A DNA stretch of 14,643 nucleotides. Source: Dictyocoela muelleri. Its lineage: Eukaryota; Microsporidia. The notes under the pieces are model-generated. The model was not told the origin of the DNA and did not search any database. It saw nothing but the letters and a program-made list of their open reading frames with translations. Shown in pieces: positions 7,812-14,643 of the stretch (its first letter is position 1; each line of letters opens with the position of its first letter). The stretch covers positions 1 to 14,643 of the forward strand of contig SDVU01000345.1 in the NCBI GenBank assembly GCA_016256075.1, read 5' to 3'. The translations under genes and the position numbers were made by a program.

Positions 7812-8150
7812 ATCATTTTTTAACCCCTTTTTTAACCCTCATTTTTTAACCATTATTTATTAACCAATATTTTTAACCCTTACTCTAAAACCCTTTCAAA
7901 CCTTATTTTTTAACGATTTTTCTACCCCCTCCATTTTCCGACCCCCCTTTTTCCAACCCCCTTTTTTTTTTACTTTTTTTAAACATTATTTTAAAAACCC
8001 CCTTTTTAACCCTCATTTTTCGCACCCTCATTTTCCAACCTCTATTTTTTAACCTTTATTTTTTAACCCTCATTTTTTAACCATTATTTTTTAATACTTA
8101 TTTTTCAACCTTAATTTTTTTACCTTAGTTTTTAACCTTTATTTTTTTAC
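7812..8150 (+). repeat. Satellite array C, left copy (AACCCT-rich, T-rich strand)
   Basis: Irregular units of 12-17 bp around TTTTTTAACCCTCATT, strongly pyrimidine-rich on the plus strand. The unit length varies, unlike arrays A and B. The AACCCT motif is telomere-like, but the units are not a regular telomeric repeat. Confidence 0.9.
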
Positions 8151-8156
8151 TTATGT

Positions 8157-8525
8157 TAAAAAAGGTTAAAAAATATAATTTAAAAAATCATTAAGAATAA
8201 TGGTTAAAATGGAGTCTTTTTTTCATAAGGGTTAAAAATATTGATTAAAAAATTAGGGGTAGAAATTAGGTTAAAAAATAAGGGTTTAAAAATAAGTGTT
8301 AAAAAATGAGGGTTAAAAAATGGGGTTTAAAAAATATGAGTCAAAAAATATAGGTCAAAAATATGGGTCAAAAAACATGAGTCAAAAAATGAGGGTTGGA
8401 AAATGAGGGTTAAAAAATAAGGGTTGGAAAATCGGGGTTTAAAAATGTGTGTAAAAATGATGGTTAAAAAATTGTAGTTTTAAAATAAGGGTGAAAAAAA
8501 GGTTTAAAAAAAGGGTTTTAAAAAA
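8157..8525 (-). repeat. Satellite array C', inverted copy of C (purine-rich)
   Basis: Units around AATGAGGGTTAAAAAATG, the reverse complement of array C, so the plus strand switches from pyrimidine-rich to purine-rich within about 10 bp of the centre. Unit length again varies. Confidence 0.9.
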
Positions 8526-8559
8526 TAACTAATCGCTACGAATTTTAGCATATCATCTA

Positions 8560-8700
8560 TTACTCTAGCAAAATGTGTCTATAACTCTGGCAAAATGTCT
8601 CTATATGTCTTAAAAAACAGGTCTATAACTTTCAAGTAATGGTTCTATAATTGGAAGTTTTGGTTCTATAACTTGAAAGTAATGGGTCTATAACTTTTAA
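8560..8700. repeat. Short tandem block with TCTATAACT motif
   Basis: Several ~28-34 bp units contain (G/T)TCTATAACT followed by AAGTAATGG or GCAAAATG. The last unit (8678-8700) mirrors 7617-7641 in the left arm. The other units sit where the left arm holds block U, so the arms differ here: block U on the left, a local tandem expansion on the right. A long minus-strand frame over 8632-8829 is an accident of the repeats. Confidence 0.75.
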
Positions 8701-8721
8701 AAAATTCGTATTGGAACTTGG

Positions 8722-8893
8722 AGAGAATAATAATGCAAGGAGGGGAATAGAATAATTCAACGATGGGAATATAATTTTATAATGTGTGGAATATAATAAT
8801 GCAACAAAGGGAATATAATAATGCAACAATGGGAATATAATAATGCAACAAGGGGGATATAATAATGAAAAGACAGGGATATAATAATGAAAC
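8722..8893 (-). repeat. Satellite array B', inverted copy of B
   Basis: About seven units around GGGAATATAATAATGCAACA, the reverse complement of array B, ending in GAAACGGG, the mirror of CCCGTTTC at the start of B. Confidence 0.92.
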
Positions 8894-8959
8894 GGGTTGT
8901 ATAATTTACCATTATAAAACTTCTCCTTTTTGGGAACTTTTTTTAAAAAGTGAGTTTTG

Positions 8960-9207
8960 AACGAAATGAGTGGTTTATAAGAATGAAATGAGTGGTTTAT
9001 AAGAATGCAACTAGTGGTTTATAAGAATGAAATGAGTGGTTTGTAAGAATGAAATGAGTGGTTTATAAGAATGAAATGAGTGGTTTATAAGAATGAGATG
9101 AGTGGTTTATAAAAATGAAATGAGTGGTTTATAAGAATGAAATGAGTGTTTTATGAGAATGAAATGAGTGGTTTATAAGAATGCAAGGAGTGATTAATAA
9201 GAATGAA
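8960..9207 (-). repeat. Satellite array A', inverted copy of A
   Basis: About eleven units of AATGAGTGGTTTATAAGAAT plus two bases, the reverse complement of array A, in nearly the same number as on the left. Confidence 0.95.
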
Positions 9208-9256
9208 AAAGACTGTAAAAAAAATCATAAAAAGCTACTAATTACCTGTATCCTGG

Positions 9257-9388
9257 TGATTCATTGATAAGACGAGAATCGCGTATACAGCTGGGCTTTT
9301 GGGTAGCTTAGGAAGTGACGTATTATTGGAACGCCAAGAACAAAAGGTCTAAAGATTATTGGTTGAGACTAATATACGGACTGAAAAG
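9257..9388 (+). other. Conserved block U, copy 2 (outside right arm)
   Basis: This is the second copy of the block at 7648-7776, in the same (not inverted) orientation, beginning about 40 bp past the end of the mirrored structure. The core 9278-9319 is about 95 percent alike, against roughly two thirds in the rest by eye. The lack of inversion means it did not arise with the mirrored duplication. Both copies run into an ATATAT-rich stretch. Confidence 0.7.
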
Positions 9389-9399
9389 TAAGAATAGAT

Positions 9400-9855
9400 A
9401 TATATGTTATTATATTAACAACAGATTATGTCCAGACTTTTATATTTATATTTTTAACGCGTTTTAATGATATAACCACTTTTACTTATCTTCCAATCAT
9501 TAATTTCTTGAATTATGCAAAATACTTTTTTTATAAATATAAATAAATTCAGATTATAAAGGATTGATCGCATAAAATCATTGACTAGTATATTTTATTT
9601 TTTATGCAAAAAATATTTAAAATTTAAGTACGTGTTTACCATTTTAGATATTTTGAAAGTTTAAAATTATTAAACTTTTACAAAAACTTGGTTTGTTTAT
9701 TTTTAATCAAAAAAAGTTTTTAATTATAAATTTTAATTTAAAAGAATATTAATTGGTCAAAATTAAAAATTTAATATCCTAAAAAATATTTTGCTTAACT
9801 AAAATAAATAAAATTTCAACAAAAAATTTACTTCCGTCCTACCTAAAAAATCGAT
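9400..9855. other. AT-rich 3' flank of the kinase gene
   Basis: No gene is seen. This is the downstream region of the minus-strand kinase. No canonical AATAAA signal is evident in the first 100 bases beyond its stop codon. Confidence 0.6.
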
Positions 9856-11259
9856 TTAATTATCATTTTTCTTTTTAAAATCAAATTGTGACTTCTTTCG
9901 CCTTTCACCCGCGTTTTTAAAACTCTGAGAAAAATCGTTTAAATCAAAAACAGATTCTCGTCTCAAAGACCTTCTCGGGATTGGATTGGGCTGATTCCTA
10001 ATAGGTTCATTTCTTAGAGATGATAATGGTTGATTTTTTAGAGTTGTCAACGATTTATTACCATGAACATTTGTTGAAATATCATTTTGAACCTCAGATA
10101 GGGATTGTTGGGTCCATGCATTTTGCATCACAATCTCGTTATTCAAATATGGATCTTTCCTAACCTGAAATGGTGTAGGTCGTGTTAACGGGTTAATTTG
10201 CAAAATATTTAGCAAAAATTTGTAAAACAACATGTTTTCATGAATATTACACGGTTGGGCGACAATTTTTTGTTTGATTGAGGCCAAATCAGGAGCTTCA
10301 GGTGAAAAAATTCGCTTGTTGTAAAAATGCGAATTGTTTGCATTCTCGATCATAAAGTTTGGAGGGTTACCCAACATTTTACAAATTCGTCCCATTTGAT
10401 CATAATTATCTTTACCTGGGAATAAGGGATAACCTACAAAAATTTCGTAAACCAAACAACCGAATGACCACATATCGATCGAATTGTCATATGGCATGCC
10501 TAAAATGACTTCAGGTGCTCGGTAAAATCGAGATTGGATATAAAAATATGCATCTTTCTGACCAAAGAACGAAGAGCCAAAGTCAATTATCTTAATTTTA
10601 AGGCTTTGAGGGTCTGCAATAACAATATTTTCGGGTTTAAGGTCACAGTGAACAATCCCATGAGCGTATAAATCACAAAGTGCGTCGAGAATTTGGCTAC
10701 AAACAATTCGCATCCCTAAATGAGATAAACCACTAAATTTTTTTATTTTCAACATTTCATAAAGATTAGATCCTAATAATTCCATCACAATGCAGAAATG
10801 ACCTTTATGGATTAAAGTATCGATTATCTGGACAATATATCTGTTGTTGCTTAATTTTTTCAAAATTTGCGATTCAAAAATTCCATGCTCCATGTAAATT
10901 TTACGATTTTTGATGATTTTGATGGCATACACGTCTCCATCAGATACGCATTTATACACCTGACCAAATGTCCCTATTCCAATTCTTGATATGATTCGAT
11001 ATGAACGATTAATTCCGGGTATAATATCATTTTTAAATACAGTTAAATTATTACCGGCCAAATCATCATTATTTATCAAACCTGAAACTTTATTGTAAGA
11101 ATTATTTTTTAAGGTTTGATAATTAAAAGCATCATTTTGTGATTCATAATTAGAATTTAGATTTTTCTTTTCATTTAGCGATTTCGACATATCGATTTCG
11201 TTTGTCGAATTTTCTTTATCGAAAATCCTACTTTCAAATTCTTTTTCATCATTTTCCAT
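9856..11259 (-). CDS. YAK1: Yak1-like dual-specificity (DYRK family) protein kinase
   Basis: Intact, intronless, 467 residues. The N-terminal ~85 residues are Asn/Ser/Glu-rich and probably disordered. The kinase domain spans about 87-371. It has the glycine loop GIGTFGQV (94-101), ATP-anchoring Lys114 in YAIK, Glu129 in the C helix, catalytic loop HCDLKPEN (204-211, Asp206), DFG at 226-228 and activation loop YFYIQSRFYRAPE, whose Tyr240 is the site DYRK kinases autophosphorylate. The Yak1-like strings ELLGSNLYEMLK, FSGLS and PLFPGKDNYDQMGRI with MLGNPP favour Yak1 over DYRK1 or Pom1. The basic C-tail has PRRSLRRES and RRKKS; RRxS is the PKA consensus, and yeast Yak1 opposes PKA in nutrient and growth control, so similar regulation is plausible but inferred. 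It is much shorter than yeast Yak1 (about 800 residues), fitting microsporidian compaction. The start is supported by the C-rich signal just upstream; the next Met is residue 24. Confidence 0.93.
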   Translation of the reverse strand: MENDEKEFESRIFDKENSTNEIDMSKSLNEKKNLNSNYESQNDAFNYQTLKNNSYNKVSGLINNDDLAGNNLTVFKNDIIPGINRSYRIISRIGIGTFGQVYKCVSDGDVYAIKIIKNRKIYMEHGIFESQILKKLSNNRYIVQIIDTLIHKGHFCIVMELLGSNLYEMLKIKKFSGLSHLGMRIVCSQILDALCDLYAHGIVHCDLKPENIVIADPQSLKIKIIDFGSSFFGQKDAYFYIQSRFYRAPEVILGMPYDNSIDMWSFGCLVYEIFVGYPLFPGKDNYDQMGRICKMLGNPPNFMIENANNSHFYNKRIFSPEAPDLASIKQKIVAQPCNIHENMLFYKFLLNILQINPLTRPTPFQVRKDPYLNNEIVMQNAWTQQSLSEVQNDISTNVHGNKSLTTLKNQPLSSLRNEPIRNQPNPIPRRSLRRESVFDLNDFSQSFKNAGERRKKSQFDFKKKNDN

Positions 11260-11268
11260 AGGGTGGGC
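11260..11268 (-). promoter_or_regulatory. CCC-like start signal of the kinase gene
   Basis: On the minus strand the start codon is immediately preceded by GCCCACCCT. A CCC (or GGG) motif just upstream of the start is the recognised core expression signal of microsporidian genes. In this AT-rich neighbourhood such a C run stands out, and it supports both the chosen ATG and the taxonomic call. Confidence 0.75.
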
Positions 11269-12555
11269 TTTAATTATTTTTATTATTTATTTTAAAATAA
11301 TTATAAAACCTATTTATTTATATTCTAGATTGGACAAAACAGCCTATTGATAAAAATATTTAAATAATTTGATGGGGTCTAAAAAGAAATATTAAGATTT
11401 TCGTAACACCTAAATTTTTTAAGATGAAACCATTTATGTATAAAAATATGATTAAATTCAATTTGATCAAAATCATTAATTAATCATTAATAAATCATTA
11501 ATTTTATTTTAAAAATTGATTCTTTTAATTTACCTGATTTTTTTATTTTAATAAATTTTTTAATTTTTTTCTGATTTTTTGTTCTATTTTTAATTTCGGA
11601 CTATTTTTATTTACATTATTTTTAATTTACCTTTATTTTTAATTTACCTGATTTTTATTTTGATATTTTTTTGATTTGATAATTTTAAGTACAATACATT
11701 TAAAAATAATAATTTTAATCATAAAATTGCTAAAATATACTTTTTATTAAGACTAATAAAGATGAAAAATATTTATGTGAATTTGTAATATATTTTAAGA
11801 GTTTAAATTTTCATATTGTGAAATTAATTCTGAAGGATAAATTTTTACTAGATTAGCTTAATTTTTAAAAGTTGATATAAAAAATAGTCTAAGGATGTGG
11901 TTAAAAACACGCCACGTGAAATTTATAATATTATCCGAATTTATATAGATGAATTCGGATTTTTTAATTGAAACATAACTTTTTTAAAAAGGAAAATTTC
12001 TTAAAAATGTGAAGAGAAACAGTTAATTTTGAGCAATGAACTTTAATTTTTTATAGAAATGTTTTTGGCTTATGTTTTTATTCTCTTTAATTATATTTAA
12101 TCTATTTAACTAGCCTAATACTTATTTGATGATGAATATCGTTTATTTGGATATAAAAGATTCTACCAGCCAATATTTAGATAAAATTATTAAAATATAG
12201 GTTGCCGAATAAGGATTTAATATTTTATATAAATATTTTTTTTTTCAATTAGGGTGCAAAATTTTGAAAATAGGAGGAAATGAATAAAATAATATGTTTT
12301 TTAACATGAAAATAAATATCAAAATTTATCATGGGAATTTTTCTGCCAATACCGACTTTTCTCAATAAATTTTAAAAAAATGTTTTTAACCCATATATGA
12401 ATAAAAATGAGTTGTATAATTACAACAAAAATTATGAAAATTTATTAATTGAAATTAAAACGAGGACGGGTAATATTGCTCTTATTTATCGTGAAAATGA
12501 AAAAAGGAATAAAAAATAGAATTTCTTATTATAGATATACAAATTAAAAATAACG
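11269..12555. other. AT-rich intergenic DNA with low-complexity repeats
   Basis: No gene is recognised. Positions 11470-11505 repeat AATCATTAAT-type units, and 11520-11680 hold loose repeats of TTTTTAATTTACCTGATTTT (three or four diverged copies). One hairpin followed by a T run is listed separately at 11933. The 5' control region of the kinase should lie at the left edge of this stretch. Confidence 0.6.
11933..11965 (+). other. Hairpin followed by T run
   Basis: ATCCGAATT (11933-11941) pairs perfectly with AATTCGGAT (11952-11960) around a 10-base loop and is followed by TTTTT. It resembles an RNA 3' end, for example of a polymerase III transcript, but no RNA gene could be recognised upstream, so the role is open. 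Confidence 0.4.
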
Positions 12556-12629
12556 GATCTATCCCCAAATTCCCCCATGGCTATCTATCCACATATTCCA
12601 TCCCCATGGCTATCTTTCTCAAATTCCAC
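12556..12629 (+). repeat. 29-bp tandem duplication with CCCCATGGCTATCT
   Basis: Two adjacent 29-bp units share CCCCATGGCTATCT and end in ATTCCA. A partial third unit (ATCTATCCCCAAATTC) precedes them. The block is much richer in C than its surroundings. It lies just beyond the 3' end of the Merlin relic and might be part of that element's end, but no matching inverted copy was found near 13535. Confidence 0.6.
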
Positions 12630-12678
12630 CCCGTCAAAAAAAATAAAAAAAATCAAAAATCAAAAATATAAATTTCCA

Positions 12679-13531
12679 TTAAAATTTAATTAAATTGTGT
12701 AATTTTTCCAAAAAGGTTTTCTTATTATTATAATAAAAACAAATTTCTTTTAAAAATTTATCCCGGTTTTCTGTTTTTAACCCAATTCTTGATTTTATAT
12801 CTTTTTTTATCAGATTATTAAAAAATTCGACTACTTGAGTATTTGCACCACTGTCTTCATTAATAAAAGTATATTTATGACACACAATATCATAAGTAAA
12901 ATCGAATTCTTTTTAATTTGCATATGAGCGATGTTCATCAGTCCAAATAGTTGAATTAAACGTCACTTTATAACATATAATTAGAACTATTCTCGTTTCA
13001 AGCTTATTTTCAATGAAATAGGCAAAAACACGAAGAATTTCTTTATAAAATTCAGTTATGCATAATGTATCTGTTTTATAAACGGTGTTCTACCACGATG
13101 GCTTTTTGTTTGTAATTAAGCATAGTTTCATCAACTTGAATAATTTTTCCTTCACCGCCTAATTTATCATCAAAAAAATTAGGATCCAGAATCCTATCAA
13201 CAATCTTATTAACTATTTTAATCTCTGTATTTTTGCTTAAGGGCATATAATTTATAATGCACAGTCGTGGAATTCTTGTAGTGTAAAATAGAACTATCTT
13301 TATAATTAATTTAAATGACAAATTCAAGTTTTCGAAGAAACTACCTTTCCGAATATTTGAATATTTCTTATAGTTCTTGCAAGACGAATTAATACATCGC
13401 CATGCATAAGAATTTATACTTTGTTTATATTTTCGCAAAAAGTATAATCCTTTACAAAAATTGCAGAAATCCCCCTTCTTTAAATATTTATTATCGAATA
13501 AATACTGAATAAGTTGTAAGTCATTAAAAAT
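12679..13531 (-). pseudogene. Merlin (ISXO2 / IS1595-like) transposase, broken
   Basis: The N-terminal part is a zinc finger: LIQYLFDNKYL, then CNFC (two Cys) and WRCINSSC (two Cys), followed by KKYSNIRKGSFFE. The catalytic domain follows: GKIIQVDETMLNYK (first Asp), SHRGRTP, VFAYFIENKLET, TIWTDEHRSYAN (second Asp) and GANTQVVEFFNNL (third, Glu). It ends in FYYNNKKTFLEKLHNLIKF. This motif order is that of Merlin transposases, which resemble bacterial IS1595 enzymes. Frame changes lie near 13105 and near 13078, and an in-frame TAA lies at 12913-12915. No in-frame ATG lies between the upstream stop (13532-13534) and the finger, so the start and probably some N-terminal residues are lost. The gene's 5' edge coincides with the MITE at 13535. 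Merlin elements are plain DNA transposons; this copy cannot work. Confidence 0.85.
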
Positions 13532-13534
13532 TTA

Positions 13535-13801
13535 GGTTCTTAAACGAGTTAGCCCCCCTTTTAAAAATAAAAATCGCTGTTTAAAAGAGCCGAGATTATT
13601 TTTCTTATTTGGAACAAGCCTTCATAAAAAGTTAAACCTATATCATGACTTTTTAAATTTTTTTAAACAATTAAAAGAATTTAAAAAGGCATGATAGAGG
13701 TGTAACTTTTTATGAAGGCTTATTTCAAATAAGAAACATGGCTTCATCTCTTCTGAACCGCTATTTTTATTCTTAAGGGGGTGTTAACCTGTTGGAGAAC
13801 C
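13535..13801. mobile_element. Palindromic MITE M1 (~267 bp)
   Basis: The arms 13535-13658 and 13679-13801 are imperfect inverted repeats separated by only 20 bp. Both start with GGTTCT and share a C run, AATAAAAAT and the string GCCTTCATAAAAAGTTA. Arm divergence is moderate, with many scattered mismatches, so this is an older copy. It has no coding capacity. It lies directly at the 5' side of the Merlin relic, so it either inserted there or is a Merlin-derived end. Confidence 0.8.
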
Positions 13802-13808
13802 AAAATTA

Positions 13809-14005
13809 CAATTTTTTCTTGCAATTCTTGAGCTCTCATAAGGGTTTAAATTTTTTTTATTTATCTAAAATTTCTCTCTAATGGGGAAAATTTTGAGGTA
13901 GCTTTAGACTTTCAATTTTTTCTTCCAATTTTTAAGGTTTCATAGTGGATTAAAAAAATTGATATATCACAAAATTATACCCCGGGGTAGAATTTTGGGA
14001 TAGAT
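13809..14005 (+). repeat. Imperfect ~104-bp tandem repeat between the two MITEs
   Basis: Two units start at 13809 and 13913 with CAATTTTTTCTT(G/C)CAATT and end in GGGGAAAATTTTGAGG and GGGGTAGAATTTTGGG respectively. They are diverged but collinear. No function is visible. Confidence 0.55.
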
Positions 14006-14049
14006 CCCAAATAACTGTTTATATTTATATGAAATATTGGGTTTTCTAA

Positions 14050-14292
14050 CGGGTTAGGCGCCCCATTGAATTTTTAATAATCGTCATCCGTAAGAGTAAA
14101 TAAAATGATTCTTATTTAAAATAAGAGTAAAATATCGAGACATACTAAATGAAACATCCATATTTAGCCGGTAAAAATTTATTATTGTCACATATAAGTA
14201 TATCTCGATATTTTACGCTTATTTTAAATAAGATTCATTTTATTTACTTTACGGATGACGATTATTAAAAATTCAATGGGGCGCCTAACCCG
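14050..14292. mobile_element. Palindromic MITE M2 (~243 bp), well preserved
   Basis: Two 97-bp arms (14050-14146 and 14196-14292) are almost exact inverted repeats, beginning CGGGTTAGGCGCCCCATTGA, around a 49-bp centre. The near identity suggests recent activity, or upkeep by palindrome conversion. Its tips resemble those of M1 (GGTT..TAACGGGTTAG followed by a C run, and the internal TCTTATTTAAAATAAG), so the two appear to be distant members of one family. It has no coding capacity and would be mobilised by an enzyme from elsewhere. Confidence 0.88.
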
Positions 14293-14304
14293 GACCGTAA
14301 GTTA

Positions 14305-14643
14305 ACCTTTATATATAAAAAATAATAGAATAAAAAAAATAAAATCAATCTTTATTAAGTATTATCATAAGAAAATCAGAAAATCTTATGCCTTTATAAT
14401 TTCTAAAAAACATAAAAACCTTCAAATGATCAAATAATGGTCAAAATTTCGCCCCCGGGCGAGAAATTCTGACCATGATAAAATAGTTTTATTTTAGCCC
14501 TTATGATTCGGGGAAATAATTACGAAACTGAAATAATGCGATTAAATAATGAAGAAATTGTGACAATATGATGTCACATCAGTTTATACGGTCAGAATTA
14601 ACCTGCAGAAATTGTCTTTGTTTCATGAAATTATGCACCTATA
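14305..14643. other. Right-edge intergenic DNA, small palindromes only
   Basis: No gene is seen. A 40-bp palindrome (14437-14476) is centred on CCCGGG. A shorter stem pairs TGTGAC (14559-14564) with GTCACA (14573-14578). Confidence 0.6.
14437..14476. repeat. 40-bp palindrome centred on CCCGGG
   Basis: ATGGTCAAAATTTCGCCC pairs with its near reverse complement GGGCGAGAAATTCTGACCAT across a CCCGGG centre. It is one of the most GC-rich points of the window. It could be a minimal remnant of a palindromic element or a binding site. Confidence 0.65.

Larger units (their letters stand above)
7076..9219. repeat. Giant near-palindromic satellite island (A-B-C | C'-B'-A')
   Basis: Three unrelated satellite arrays on the left (A 7088-7325, B 7385-7613, C 7812-8150) recur on the right as reverse complements in mirror order (C' 8157-8525, B' 8722-8893, A' 8960-9207). 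The spacers are mirrored as well. The A-B spacer (AAAGTTT.., AAATTATACA, GCCCGTTTC) matches the B'-A' spacer, the B-C side (AAAAGTTATAGACTCATTGC) matches 8678-8700, and the outermost 9 bp TTTACAGTC matches GACTGTAAA. The centre of symmetry is near 8150. Matching blocks lie at nearly equal distances from the centre, so the arms have stayed in register. No coding sequence is present. The order cannot come from slippage; it requires one inverted duplication of about 1.05 kb or paired selection on both arms. Confidence 0.9.

Noticed and set aside
7812-8525. Telomere fusion suggested by AACCCT and AGGGTT motifs meeting head to head
   Set aside because: In a fusion of two chromosome ends the G-rich array comes first and the C-rich array second when read 5' to 3'. 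Here the order is the reverse, the units are irregular in length, and two more satellite types are mirrored outside them.
8632-8829. Minus-strand frame of 65 codons
   Set aside because: It is made of satellite B' and the TCTATAACT repeats; the translation is repetitive and has no protein features.

Overview
The window looks like a repeat-rich, very AT-rich piece of a microsporidian (or close relative) nuclear genome. Four things point that way: a compact, intronless Yak1-type protein kinase; a run of C residues directly before its start codon (the CCC-like start signal known in Microsporidia); relics of MULE transposases with FLYWCH fingers and of a Merlin (ISXO2-like) transposase, both common in transposon-rich microsporidian genomes; and no ribosome-binding sites or operons. 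The taxon is an inference from these traits.

Layout. Positions 1-2985 are mostly AT-rich noncoding DNA with an 8-bp microsatellite at the left edge, a foldback/MITE-like element (1153-1400), a doubtful decayed reading frame on the minus strand (about 1415-1975) and an AT-only low-complexity tract. Positions 2986-6511 hold a nested transposon: an old plus-strand MULE (3131-6353) is split by a second, minus-strand MULE (4321-5932). Each insertion is flanked by a long direct repeat of its target (about 145 bp and about 82 bp), far longer than the 8-11 bp duplications MULEs normally make.

Positions 7076-9219 form a large near-mirror structure. Three different satellite arrays (A, B, C) run inward to a centre near 8150 and reappear outward as their reverse complements (C', B', A'). 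A GC-richer block of about 130 bp, with a 42-bp core almost unchanged between copies, lies once inside the left arm and once just beyond the right arm, in the same orientation. This island is the best candidate in the window for an undescribed chromosomal structure.

The only gene that looks intact is the Yak1-like kinase on the minus strand (9856-11259). AT-rich intergenic DNA follows it. A broken Merlin transposase (12679-13531, minus) butts against a palindromic MITE (13535-13801); about 250 bp further on lies a second, better preserved MITE (14050-14292) with related ends. The last 350 bp hold only small palindromes.

Apart from the kinase, the protein-coding content is decayed transposon sequence, so the genes do not form a pathway. 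The kinase stands alone between a satellite island and transposon remains. No tRNA, rRNA or CRISPR array was found.
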